Source: Panorpa germanica
Taxonomy: Eukaryota > Arthropoda > Insecta > Mecoptera > Panorpidae
Assembly (NCBI GenBank): GCA_963678705.1
Contig: OY783214.1
Coordinates: 15,190,001 to 15,254,000 of the forward strand
Length of the DNA: 64,000 nt
Reading direction: 5' to 3'
Below, one piece after another: positions 12,809 to 27,100 of the stretch. The notes beneath the pieces were generated by a model. It did no database searches and was not told where the DNA came from. It saw nothing but the letters and a program-made list of their open reading frames with translations. The position numbers and the translations under genes are program-made. Position 1 is the stretch's first letter. The number at the start of each line of letters is the position of its first letter.

Positions 12809-14679
12809 GAAAATATATTTCCTTAAATGCATTCTGTATATATGTTTTTCTTATCTGAAGGAGGTTGTCTAAACAAAAACTTTTATCGAAGTACCAGCAG
12901 AGTCGTTAAACAGTGCCGACACATTCTTTATTATTAAGATATTTAACTTTACGTTGTCTTATTTAAATAACGAGGCGGTTGTTATTTCTTTCTTAAAACA
13001 TATTGTAGTACTTGCATATGGAGGTTTCATTGTTTCGACTTTGGGCTCGACTCTTATATTTCGCTGTCTCAAGCTTAACGTCTAAATATCTTTTCTGAAA
13101 AAAGCAATCTAAGAAAGCTTTTAGAATATCTTTCTACAAACAAATGACATGTTACACATTTCTCATAAACCATACGAGTTAGTCTTACACAGACGGAGAC
13201 GTGAGAGGTCAACTTTTATTATTATTACGTAAAGAACTTAGGAAACTGACAACCATAACGAACGAGTTCAAGCACATCGAAAGGCGAAACAAGTTTCACT
13301 TCCCTCGGTCTTATAAACAATGGCAAAACAAGTTTCCATTTAATACAAAGAGGACGTCGTTAACTAACCTGATTATAAAACTAAATACGCAATTAAATGA
13401 AATTAAATATCAACGTTAATAGTATTTATTATAGATGACGTCATTTTGTTACACTTAACAATTGATGAGAACAATTTATAGGTTATGTTACTATATGAAC
13501 AGTAAATGATAGGTTAGTTTTGTGCTATATATTTAATAGTAATATGTTATAGCCACTTTGGATTTTTATGATAATTTTGTAATCAAAATATAGATACTGG
13601 TTACTTTTAGAGAATATATAGTTGAAATACTGGCAGTGAAATAGTTTAGAATGCAAATATCGAAATATTCAATTTGCTAAATGAGCTCACCAAACCGAAT
13701 AAAACATAGTAAATACTTTTTAATTTACAATTACACTCAATCAAATTTTTTTCTCTATATAACTTCAATATTTAACTTTCCACTTAAACGATTCGATGGT
13801 ATATTTAAATCTAATGATTTAATCCATTAATGTGCAACTACAGAGGCATGAAGCATGAGTTGTGTTCTGCGGTAAAATAGAAACTAACCTAGTACGGAAC
13901 AACTTATATTTTTTACTCTGATTTCAAAGCTTATTTGTTTGAATGACTCATATCTTGAATTGCTAATGCAAATTGTGCAATGTGTACTTTTTACTATTAA
14001 TAATACGACTGCCTTCATTAAAATGATGGCTAGGATGGGGTTGGTCTCGACACATGCGCATAGAGAACAAATAGGAACATATATCTTTCTCTCTCGCACA
14101 CATTTTGGACACATTTTTAATTACACACACTCCATTACGTGTTTAGACAAATTTTCAAAATATTATAAAATTTAATATAACACAAATGTATTATATATAC
14201 GTACTAGACAGTGTAAAAGAGCCTTTGTCCACCCAAACCTAATAATACTAGTATTTATAACCTTCACAAATTAAACTGTCTGACAAAAAAGAAATTAATT
14301 AAAACCTACATCAAATTTTATCGCTTGTTTAAATTGTTTCCTGAAATTGATATCCCCGCACCAGCAGTATGTCTCATTATTGATTTTACTGCGGTTGGAT
14401 TTAATTTCATACTGATTAAGAGATATCGCTTACATGACATGCAAACTAAATTTTATTTATAAAGAAATACGGTACAAGATATTTTTATAAGTTGAATGCT
14501 ATACGAGTATATATATTCAATATCGTATGTTTTAGTATTATTAACATAATAAAAATGTAAACTGAGTTGAATTTATTGTAAGAATTCTGCTATTTTTGTT
14601 AGTGTCTTATGGTGTCGAAGTCTCATACATGTCATCTGTACTAGAAATGTCAGAATCGCATACAACCTCAATTGAAACA

Positions 14680-15111
14680 TCGGTAATTATTCGATATAGC
14701 TGCACCTTTTGTTTTGAATATTATAAAAAAACTATTGCACTTTCGTATATTTTATGATGCTTTTATTATAGTGAAAATATGTACAAATCACACGTAATAT
14801 ACCTTATACAATTTTTTTTATTACAAAATAGACAGAATTTATGCTTAAAGTTGACTAATAAATGTGAAATATGACGCCATTTTTACTTATACTATATGGA
14901 ACATTGTCATTCTAATTCTAACCTCAAATTTGAAAATTTAACTTTAACCATTAATATTGTGCATTTCTAAATAAGAAGGGGTATAATGTATATTACATAA
15001 TGATTTGTGGATGTTTTTAGTATACAAAAAACGCCATAAAACATACAAAAATGCAGTAGTTTTTTAATGAGATTAAAAACAAAAGGTGTAGCTATATCGA
15101 ATAATTACCGA
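14680..15111. mobile_element. Inverted-repeat element with about 79-bp terminal repeats
   Basis: The ends TCGGTAATTATTCGATATAG and its inverse at 15092-15111 begin terminal inverted repeats that can be followed for about 79 bp with scattered mismatches (through CACCTTTTGTTTT, AAAAAACTA and TTTTATG). AACA occurs on both flanks (14676-14679 and 15112-15115), a possible 4-bp target duplication. The 270-bp centre is non-coding. The superfamily cannot be named from this. Confidence 0.8.
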
Positions 15112-17503
15112 AACAACTTATATTTTAAATAAACTTGTAAATATCGAGGTACAGCGTAAACAAACAAAAAAAATAACAAACCCATTGATGCCATTGCTAA
15201 CAGCTGAGGAACTGACACTAACACTGACTAGATCCTTCATAACACTTTTGTTATACATTTATTTACTTTTTAACTAACACAAAAAACTTAATGTTTTAAT
15301 AAATTCACTGTGAACAATGCAGTGGTATCATTTATATCAAACTATACACAATCTAATAACTGAATTAAAAACACTGACAAAGAAACCATAGTAGTAGCTT
15401 TTAAAACATAATCGTTATCACAATGCAGTAACATCAAATGAAAACTATTTTAAAACAAGCAAAGCGAAGGATTGAGCCTTGTGTTGATACGAACGTCGAG
15501 GTACGCGAAGTTAGAATGGTCGTTCACAAACTGCTGTGGTTGAGAATAACAAAAACCAGCAGGTAAACAGAAAACAGTAGACCAAGACGATGGCTACTCG
15601 GAGCTCGCTGATCGTTGTATTCGCTGAAGGAGAGCGTTGCCTTCACAGTTTTATGTTGTTACAAATTGGTGTACTAAATACGGTGCAATATTATTCGAAA
15701 GGAGTTTTATTTTAACGAAACTATTTTATAAACTATTTTAATCATACTTATACATGCGTTTTGTTGAAGCTACAAACACTGCCGCTACAATAAGACATAA
15801 TAATGTAGTGTCTTTGGATCAGAACCTCGCACTAGCGCTATATTTTTTAAGCTTGGTTGTAATACTGAGTACTGTAATACTGAGGTTGTAAAAATGTTCA
15901 AGCGGCCATAAGTAGCCCAATTTTAACAACTGAAATAGGAATGTTTGTGAAGAGAATATTTTGTTATCGATTTCAACAACCTCAATTTGGTGTACGTTTA
16001 ATGTTATTTATTCAAATTCTGAGTCATCGCAACATAAATTTATATGCATATTGGTTTACATGTATATAATTTTATTGGTATGACCTATAACGAAATAGTA
16101 TGCAAAAAACTAAAAATATTTAAAGAACCATGTTATGAAATGCTGCATGCAACTTGTAAGCATAAACTGTATTAGGAAATATCTATTGTATTGTTTTATG
16201 TAAATCAGTATTAGTATTGTATTGATTTAGTTAACAACATACCTATGTACAAATAAGAATTAAAAGTGCCAACATTTTCATTTCTAAATATTTGCATATT
16301 TAGTTTGTTTACTCATTCCCTTTTGGCTTACTCTAAGCAAAAATGACGTCACAAGTTAAATAGCTAAAATATTTTTTAGCGATTCAAATTTGTTATTTGT
16401 TTTAACTTATTTCTTTCTACATCTTGTTTCGAACACTCCAATACTACCATAACATGGTAGTGAAAATGCAACTTAAGCTTTAATTTGCCAATATTAACCA
16501 ACAAATGAATAATTCAAAAATTTTAATTGTCTTAGTTTTTAATTTTACGGTATCACTCCTTGAGTTGCTTTTGAAATTCTCTTAATTATAGGAATTTTAT
16601 TTTTATGTTAATTTTTTAATACTGTACATCTCTTACCTACTTAATATTAATTATTTCATGTCTGTGGCAAATATAATACGTTCTGACTGATAAGCAGCCT
16701 AATTATACGAGCATATGTAAACGGTATCATGAGGCTAGATCAATTAACTATTTAATTATGGTTTGCTACGTATAAAACCAAATTAGACAGAGTCGGAAAC
16801 AAGTATATCTTGAAACAATATATGTTATTAACTCAATCAACGTAAATATTATATAAAATAACTGTAATATTTGCTATAAATATACATTTTCTGACATAAA
16901 TAAAGCATTTTATGCGAAATTTATATACTATTGCATATTAAACCGTAGATAGAAATATCAAGGTTCAATGTGAATCAGACAAATTTCTAGATTTTACTAT
17001 TGGATTTATTTGGTTAATGACAATTGCTTAAGATAAGAGTTATGTGTAACCCGAATACGAATTTCCAGTAGGTTATAAAAGCCTGACGATTCTTGAATCG
17101 CTCTCTCTTGTAAGTTTGTCTGTTAACAATAACTAAACATAATAATAAATATTGTAGCTGCGGAATGTTATAATTGAATAAATATACTTTTAATTGGTAA
17201 AATAAAGTTTTTTTTAAATTCTATTATTCACGTTTCATGTATAACAAAATAGTAAACTCCGGCCCTGATTTAGGCAACAAAAATAGATAAATTATTTTTA
17301 AAAATAGAAAGTATTAATTATTTATATGATAGTAATAATAAAATTGTAATTTATGTAATAATTCTATTTATAATCTTTCTGTAATTTCGTAACAATAATT
17401 AGAAACAAAATACGTATTTATTAAAATGAATCTGCATTGCAGTCCCGTAACAGCAAAACGTTAAATCATATAAACTATTTCTTATATTGATTCAGCAAAG
17501 TTT

Positions 17504-17566
17504 TTAGTTAGTTGGCCCCTGAACAATGACCCCAGCGGCGACAGGTACACGGTACGCCGAGTGTTG
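17504..17566 (-). CDS. Candidate alternative terminal exon of the sickie-like gene
   Basis: A GC-rich 63-nt segment follows a pyrimidine-rich acceptor (TTTTTTTTATTGTTCTG...AAAG). It would continue the exon at 18107-18158 in phase 0, encoding QHSAYRVPVAAGVIVQGPTN and a TAA stop at 17504. This would give the central block its own C-terminus. Alternatively, an internal GTGTAC donor after 16 nt would be in phase with a CCAG acceptor inside the 9547-9665 exon and would link both halves of the gene. Both readings are inference from phase only. Confidence 0.3.
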   Translation of the reverse strand, partial: QHSAYRVPVAAGVIVQGPTN

Positions 17567-18106
17567 CTTTATTACAGCAGAACAATAAAAAAAACTCACA
17601 GTTACAGCGGTATGTGCTATAGTAGATGCCACATTATATTTACAAGGGGTTTAAGAATGATGAATATGAGTTTGCTTTTAGAAACTCACCCTCCAATTTT
17701 CATTACGTATTCATTTATTTATAAGTATATACATAAACTTATAAAAAGGAAATGTACTTCGAAACATGAGTTATAAATTACTTAAAAATGTCCAAGTTCA
17801 AATATTAAAGTTATATATTTTTTCAATAAAAAAGAAAATTGCAAAACTTTTATATATGAAATATGAATAAGAAAAGAACTGTTAGTTTTCTTAAGAAAGC
17901 ATTGTATAAATGTAAGAATTGTCATTGAACTTTCATGTTTGTAATTAAAATACATATAAGAAAGTTTGGCTTACTTTAAAATTAATAACCTGTAATCATA
18001 ATTAAAATAATTTAAAATTCTAAACAATTATTAACGAATACCCAGTGTAAGTTTTTACTGCAAAGTGTTGGATGAAAGTTATTGGTTCCGCTAGAATAAA
18101 GCATAC

Positions 18107-21100
18107 CTCGCACCAGCTAACCGCGCCGCTCAGACCCCAACTACTGGCGACTCCTTGGCTGAGCGAGCACCAGGTCACACGGTATGCTTTTTGGGCAATA
18201 CTAAACTCTCCAACCGTGGAAATTACACGTCATGTTCATTTATGACTTTTGCATATGGTATAAATATGAGTTAAAAACGAAAATCTAAAATTCTGTTAGA
18301 CAAAATACCTTATTTCACAGCTATTATTCTAAATAAATTTGAAACAGCGAATAATTATTTTTGCCCGAGAGCATTCTCGAGAATATGTTTTTTAGATTCG
18401 CATATCTAAAACTGTAACCAAAATTCCCACTGGAAATATTTCATTGAAAGTTACATGCAAATATAAGGAAGAAAAAATGGTTTAGAAATGAGTCCCGCAA
18501 AATTATATCAACTATAATTAGAATCAAAAGTAATCATTGTAAAACTCCAGCTCACCTGTACAAAATTAATATTAAATCTGACGATAGATGCCAATGTGGT
18601 GAAGAAGGAACTTTGGATCATATTATATTTGAATTAATAAATTATAGTTTAGAAAGATCAAAATTCAATAGTGAAATATTAGATGTGATTAAAATTTTTG
18701 GTAAGTGATTCAAATTTAATTAGTGAATTATTTAAATATTTAGAAATTTGTAACATTGAATTATAAATTGTAAAATATGTATAAAAATTGTTTGATGGTG
18801 GCTATGACGAATAAAAGTCAAGGCAAATAAATAAATAAATATAAAAAAAAAAAGAAATAATGAAAAATGAAAAAGACTTGCTCTACAGAGATATTAAAAA
18901 TTTCGTGAAAACAGCAATTCTACCCGATTTAAATTATTTAGCATTTAACAAAAACAGCATTTTATGATCCCGAATTAATTAACCATCAAAATAAAAGTAA
19001 TCAAATTTCCACGAAAACGTTGTTGTGCTATTTCGCTTCAGCAATTATGCCTAGTTTGCTAGTTCGCTAATTATTCAAAGAGATTAAAACTTTCTGATAT
19101 CACTTACTCAATGCTTTCCCTGGCACGGTTATGGGTCCCTAATAAAGAGGTCCATACTTTCCTGACCTGCCCCCCTTGAGCTTCCAGTTCTGACATAATC
19201 GTCTGTTCATCCAGAGAGTGTAAAGCACTTCCAGAAGCCATGCTGTCCAACCTGTTGGCAAATGATTTTAAAAAATATTGCAGAATAACATTTGGTGCTG
19301 GTATCAACTGATAAGAGTAAAACAAAACATTGTTCTAGTTGATAACAATATGAGTATGAATATGTGAGCCATATATATTAATAGTATGCTGTAGCTAGCT
19401 GCAAAGAACAATAGAAAAGCTTGTCACAGTCGAAGTAATTGTAGATAAAAATAACCACGTAAAATATTAAATGGAATGCGCTTAGTGATATTGTATTAGT
19501 CGTATAGAAAATTAAGTTCTAATAATAAAAGTAATTAACGTCGCATTTGATATATGAGTATTTGCAAACTAACAAAATATAGAAACTAAATATTTGAAAA
19601 TATATCATTAAGAGAGTCATGATTTTTAAATTTTCTTTTCGTAATTCGTAAGATTTAAATCATTATTTTAAAACAAACAAAAATTCTAAATATAGTGAAA
19701 AAAAACCGTTTCTTTTTCGACATCTTGAACACGTATAACCCCTTAAAATAATATCAATATTTGAAAAAAAAATAAACGCCTGATTAACAGACCACCATAC
19801 TTTAAAATATGTCTTACTACATTCTTTACTTCAAATAAATGCAGTTTACTATTACTGTTGCATGTAAGAAAACATTGTATTTAAACTAATTTACCTATCG
19901 GAATCAATACTGCTTTGATCATAATCCATTATTAAGTCATCTGAGGCAATGCTTTCGCAAGGAGATAATGTGTCTAACGAGCCAGTGCGACTAAGATGAA
20001 TCATTTTTGCCTTTAGCGGTGCAGGACTCCCTGTAGCTGAAGTATTATTAATTCCATAATTCCTCCCTGGCCTATTTAGTATATTAATTGGTGCTGGCGT
20101 TGTCGAGGAGTCCATCAGTGTGATCGTGTTATCTGTGAGACTCAATAGCTGTAGACTTGATGTTACTTGATCAGCACTGCTACCTGAAAAACAATTTTAA
20201 CATTTAAGCAACTTTTCTTTTCCGTAAAATTAATTTTTGTTAATTATTCTGATTTTTGCATATATACTAACTTTTTTTATCATCAAAAACCAATGCAGGT
20301 TGATCAGCAATTTCATCATCAATCAAGAAATCTCGTCCATCCGATAACGACAAAGAGTTTGAAGCATTTGTCGGTGTACCAGGTGAAACAGGTGGACTAT
20401 GAACATTATCCAATATTTCCATACTATCTTTTTCTTTTGACGTATCATCATTTTTTTTCTTTTTCGATATTAATTCATCAGAATCAGTACAACTACTAAT
20501 TAGACTATCTACAGGTGATGTTTCATCATCCAATAAACTTTGTGCACTTGCTGCAGCGGCTACAGCAGCAAACTTTGGATCTTCAATAGTTAAAAGAACA
20601 TTTCTAATCGGTTGCTTGCTACCAGCGCCTCCTAAAGATGCTGCAATTAATATAAAAACTTGTTAACATAAAGAACGCTTTATGAGAGTATATGTATAGT
20701 TTCTTTTATCACACACACACAATAAAACCGTTAAGAGAGATTTATAGACGCCTGATTTGTCTGCAATTTATAACACATTCAAAAAAGAATAATATTACCT
20801 CTTTCTAAATCTAGTTCTAAACATAATTTATCATTACCAATATATTATAAAAGCTTAATTAAGGAATTAACAACTTACAAGTCATCAGACTTTGTAGACC
20901 AGTATTCATTGTTAAAGATGTTGCCATCATAGGCGTCATCGGGGTTAATGGTTCTTTGTCTTTACTCTCGTCGCTGCTACTAAAACTTAAACTGTATTCT
21001 TCTCTTAGTGCCAATGATTCTCCTCCATGTCCCCAGGCCGTACTTCTTCCACCAGATGAAGCTTTACTAGATGCTGGAGATGATCCCTTACTGGACGGTG

Positions 21101-24100
21101 AAAAATCTTTGCTTATTGATGTCTGCAATAAAAAATATAAATTTAAGTAATCTATTTTCATTTAAGTAAAAAGGATACCGAGAAATACTAAGGTATAAAT
21201 ATAGATAAATTATTTATAGCTTTAGTGTTTTATAATTAGAATACATAATTAAATTTAGGTGTATAAGATATAGTATAACAATCAGGCGTATACAATTAAA
21301 AGTATCTACTGTTTAAACATCATATTTCTGTATATTTGATCGGAGTACACTTTTATATAACTTTAAACAAAACATTGTACAGTGTACATGTAATAAGGTT
21401 TCCATAAATTATTCGCTAAATGTATATGGTAAATTACTTCAGCAAATACATGAAATAATATTATATATAATAAATCTCTTCTCCAAAACTTAAGCAAATA
21501 AATGTCCAAATGTCAAAACAGTTCCTACTGCCAAGAAACTTTAACCATTAATATTTCATATCTTGATTGCGAAGAAAACAAAAGTATCACGTTTTTCATT
21601 ATTTTAACTTGTAGGCAATAAAAAGTGGTCGTTTTCTGTATTGCGTTGCGTGCTGAGATTACAAAACACCGGCAATTTATTATAATTCTGCGGTAACCTA
21701 CATTTTCAAGCAATCTCCCAATATATATGTATACATATACATATATAAATCTCATGAGAAGTTTGCCAGTACGCGTCGATCATATAATTAATAATTTGAT
21801 GTTACTACATGATTTGATTAAACAGAATATATTTCTTACATGCATTTCTTTTTCTGAACTGGATCTATCCCTAAAAGCTTTCTCTTCATCACAACTGTCA
21901 TCCTGGAAGCTATCACATGACGTAGTAGATGTTTTCCTAGGATTATTACAGGGATCTGCTATCTGTTGATTTCGCTGCTGCAGATCTGCTGCTCTATCAC
22001 GAACTAATCCAGCGTTAGAAAATGAACTGGGTAGTTTTGGAAGCGGTAGGATTGTATCTTCTGAAATAAGTACAATACAATAAAATAAAATCACTTAAAA
22101 ATAATGACTACCAATTATAAAAAATATACTCTTAGTACCACTGTATTCGTTTATAGGATTTATATGTTTTGTAATGGCTTTCTTCAAATAACGGTTATGC
22201 ATTTTATGTATTTTATATCAACTATTAAAGTTATTAACTTATTTTACAGTATCATTAAAATTTATGATTCAATAAAGGCCTCATACTTGAAACATAAATG
22301 CAGAATAAACTATTCCTCTATAAACTGATTAACAAACTTTGTAAACTGTTTATGTCCAGTGTGCATCTAGCCATAGATCTTGATGGGCAATACTTAAAAA
22401 ACATATAGTAAACAAAACATATTTTTCTTAATTTATCATGATGATTCACGAACAAGCAAAATTCAGTGATAAGTTACGTATATCATTAGCACGCGGACAG
22501 ATAATCTGAACATATATTTATAGATTTCCTTAAATTCACTATGCTCTAGAATCTAGATTTACATATGACGACATCAACGCAACCTGCGTTTAATGAAAAA
22601 AAGAATCTGTTCTATATTTAGTTAATTTGTTTAGTCATTAGTGTAAAATGTAGTTACTGCAAAATCTTTGAAAACAAAACTTTACTCTGTTTTTAAATAT
22701 GCGGTGCGGCGTATTGTAGTTTTTAATTTTAATAATTTTTGGAAAATGATATAATTTCTTTTCAAATTTATATTGTATTGTATTTCTTACAGTTATCTGC
22801 ATGTTTAAAAAAATTATGTAAATGTGTGAAGCAAGCAAAAATTAATTGCAGATTTAAATTCATACGATAAGAATCATGAAAATATGTTAAAATAAGTGGA
22901 TAATTATAAGATTATTTAACAGCATAAAACTATAATTAAAATTAATTACCGTACAGATAAAATGGAGCCTTGAAATCAATCAAAAGCAGCGTATTGTTAA
23001 GTGTAATATTTATGAAATAGAAATACATTAACAATTTAGTTTAAAATGCTTTTTGATAATAAACGTAGTTCAGCAAAAAAAAATTAATTTTAAATAATAA
23101 ATAAAACCGGATTATTTTTGTCTGTGTCCCTGGATTAAAATCTGTAGTTATAACAAAAAAATTGCTGTTTAATGAATATATTCTTATGGTAGTTCCACTT
23201 ATAGAAACGTTTAGTACATATGTATATTTATGTTCCATCTCTGTTCTTCGTCTAATTAAAACTTCGAAGATAATATGGGGAAAATTAAAGGAAAAAGATG
23301 AAACTCACCACAAAAGGATTCATCCAAATCTCTAACTTCAAAATTATGATTTCCTCTCATGACCATTTCGAGATTTCTCGGTCGATATCGAACTCTTCGT
23401 GGTGATCCATCCAACATATCAATGGTAGGCACCATTTCATTATTATCAGGTCCATTGCAACTACCATTTCCTGAATCCTCTGATCCTTCTTTTAATCCAT
23501 ATCCGCCTTCACCTGTTTGCATAGCAGTGTTCACTTTTCGACTATTATTAACAGCTTGTTTAGCCACTTTGGATTCCATCACTCTCACCGCGAATTGAGG
23601 CCGCGGCAGACTGGATGTTTGCAGAGTGAATCTGCCGGCCTGCATTGGCAATGTTACCGGCACTGACGGTTGCGTCGGACCCGACACCGGCGTCTGCATG
23701 TAAGCATTGGAGTTGACATGCGGCTTGGAGTATGCTACTTTATTTCTGTCCACGATTGGTGCAGTTTGAGTATTTTGAACAGGAACGGGGGGGGCTTTTA
23801 TTTTTGGTTGAATGGCCTGTTGTTGTGTGTTGTTTGATGTTTGTACTATCTGACCGCCACAAGTCTTTGGACGTGGTTTTTCTAAAAGACAAATTTATAT
23901 ATATGTAACTGAAATAGTATTAAAACTAAAATATTGCTAAGCTAGTATAGTATATATCTCTCACCCAAGTTGTTATTCGCTTGACTTTGATTCGCCATTT
24001 GTGGTTGCGGTGTGATGACGTCTGATACCTTAGCCGTCAAAGCTGGTCTTCCACCGTTTCCCTGCCGGAAACCGAACCTGTTAGTTCGTAGCGGTGGTCC

Positions 24101-27100
24101 TGCAGCCTCCTTCCGAGGGGGCGCCAAGCGAGGGGTGGAGCGTCCTGATTGCTCGGGGCTTGTAGCGTTCAGGGAATCTAGCGACCCTATAATATAATCA
24201 ATTAGTAACGTTATGAGAAGCGGAAGTTATTTATACAAGCAATTAGTACATATAGTAGAGATGAATATAAATATAGCTACAGTTTTTATCAATACACGAA
24301 GTACTTGAATATCGTTGTATATACAGAGTGAGTGAAAAGTTACGGGAGTCAGTCAGTTTTATATTACGAAAATTATAGCGTTTGCCTAAAAAACCAAATG
24401 TTTCATTTATTGTAAAACGTTTAACCATCCTGTATTTCGATGTAAGAGAATATTTTGAACACTGATTAATGAATATTAGCTGTATCGTATATGTACTATG
24501 TTCAGCTCACATTAATCAATGTCTAATTACTTGTATATAAGCGTTGTTAGTTAGTAATATATAATGTAATACATACCAGAGTTTCCGTTATTATCCGTTA
24601 GGGCGCTAGCAGGTCGTGAATTGTCCGTTATGTTCGTCTTGGGGTTAGCAATAACTGTACCCCCCTTTTCTGTTGTGCTTGTAGGTATTGCTGAATGTGC
24701 GCGTTTCTTGAAACCAAAAGACATCGCCGTTCCTCGTGTATAAGGGGTTGATCGCTTCGTTGCGCCCTTACTTTCACCTTGTCCCTGATAAAGAGGAAAT
24801 GATATAAATATATTGTACATATATACGTCTTTACAGAAATTAGGGTACATCAGTTAACTCAAATATTAAACTCTTACAAAGATTTTAAACAAAAACATTA
24901 GGCATGATTGTAGATGCACTGGTATAGGGATGGCGATTCTTCTTTAAAAGGATTGATTCTTTAATCGATTCGAATCGAAGTCTAAAGAATCGATTCTGAA
25001 AAAAATCGAAGTCTAGAAGATCGATTTTTCGATTCTTTTTGAGTTTCTATATACTCGTATAAAAAAAAGACACAACCTAAAAAAAAGCAATCTTTTCTTG
25101 ATTTTATTTTTATTAAGTTTGTAAAAAAGAATACAAGCCTTCTTATAATTAAAGAATAAATGAAGAGTGATTTTTAATTAATCAATAAAATCATGTACGT
25201 TATTTATTATAGAATAGAATTGAATAGAATAATTATAATTCCCAATATTTCATGTAAAAGGTTTGAATCGAGAATTGAATCTCGATTTTCGAGTGTTTGA
25301 AATCGATTAAATTTCGAATAATCAATCTCGGATCAGCACCACAAAGATTGCACCACGGTTTTGCCATACCTTCAGTAAGACAAGATATTAAAACTCGAAC
25401 GGTGAAATATAAAGACCGATAATACAAAAAAAAAACATGAAATATCATACCTTAAGAAAATTTAAAGTTTAGAAATTAGAATATTTTAAATTGGTATAGA
25501 TGTTTCTTCGTTAAATAAAACACAGCTGAAGCAATAACTGAACTAATATTGTTACTTTCTTAAATAATTGGGAGCTCTGCCCTCGAGAAAAGCTAGCAAC
25601 AGAATAGAAAATTTTTGAAAAAAGTATATCCCTAGGTAACACTTACTCACTTAACTATTTATTGGTGGTCACTTTTTACAAAGGCTACCTGTATACTTTT
25701 AATTACTTTAAACAACTTTGCATTAAATTATGTTTACTTAAAGTATTTAGAACAGCGTAACAATGAAATTTCAACCTTTTTCTATAAATGCCTGTTAAAA
25801 TTTTTTCAAGGGCTCAACATCATTGGCTGGATTAGTCACCCTTTCTAGTAATTACTTTTTACCTGAATTTAAGGGTTCGTAAATTCTTCAAAAAAGCACC
25901 TTTCTTGCTTTGCTTTCGTGTGAGAGCTGGAAAAAAGCTCACTTCTTCCAAAAACTTACAAAAACAAAACTTTTCAACATTTTTCAATAATTCATAAGTC
26001 GTTCTCTCTAAAATTTTAAAAATCTTCCATTCCAAAAAGCATTATTTCAAAAACTAAAAATTATTTTTATCCAAGTTGAAAAATATTGTATTCTGAAACA
26101 ATTTTTTCTTGTGGTGCGTGCCTATATTACCTTGCAATAGAAATGAAATACAAAAATTACAAAAAAGACAACATTCTATGAAATGATACAATCATTATTG
26201 CATAACTCTACAAATCTAATACATCCTGGACTTTATTAGCATTCCTATGTCTCTTTCTTTTTACAATTGCATTTATTTTTTAATCACTTTGATATTTTCT
26301 TTTGCAAGTTCAATGAATCACCTTGACATATTCAATACACCATATCTAATGGTCACTTTGCCAGTGTTGATTTTCTCGAACAAACATTAGAATGTTTATT
26401 TAATGACACCGAATGCATCTAAACGAATAAAAATGCATAGAACAAATCAAGCAGAGCTCAAAGTGATTTGCTTATTTCGTATGATATGTAAACAGTGATA
26501 TTTTATTGATACGATATATGGTACAAGAGAGATCAAAAAAAAACTCATGTATTTTTTAGTCTAGCTCAATATGATAAGTGTCAATGGGATTGTGTCCCCA
26601 TTTTTTAGCGGTCGATTCTTCAATTTTTGATTGAAATTGATGTTAATAAATTAATATTGGCGTGTTTATTTTATTAAATATCTAAATGTTGACGGAGATA
26701 TAGCAATTAAAAGTTTGAATTGTAGTTTCAGCGCTAGAAATGGTCGACCATATTTTTATGACGTAAAATGCATTTTAACGTCAGTTATTTGTTGAGTAGG
26801 TCAGTGCTGTGGTAATCTTCTGTAGCTGTTGGTAGTCGAAATAATCAAGTCAAGTCAAAGAATAATAACTTTTTATTTTATTTAACCCTGCTAAGGCAAC
26901 CCTAATATTGGAATTTGAGTCTTCCTTGAAATAGCTGTAAATAATATTTAATATTTTGATATATATATATATTCATATAGCAGAGATTTATGAGCTATAA
27001 GGTTGGTAACCTTACACAAGGATTGTGATGTCACATGCACTTGGAGTTTGTACAACGTTGAATCCCTTTAATAATTAAAGAGACAAAATGACTTTTTTAA

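Larger units (their letters stand above)
9666..17503. other. Repeat-bearing region between the sickie exon blocks
   Basis: Nearly 8 kb without a supported coding exon. It contains two MITE copies facing each other (11440-11716 and 12170-12808) and a 432-bp inverted-repeat element (14680-15111). A GC-richer stretch at about 15440-15660 looks like a promoter or untranslated first exon of a minus-strand transcript. A second GC-richer patch (11930-12000) lies between the two facing MITEs. The frame at 13201-13419 on the plus strand lacks splice, start or homology support. Confidence 0.5.

Noticed and set aside
13201..13419. 72-codon plus-strand reading frame (MRGQLLLLLRKELRKL...)
   Set aside because: No splice sites, no recognisable domain, and a composition expected from AT-rich DNA. 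It is in a region with no other plus-strand coding signal.
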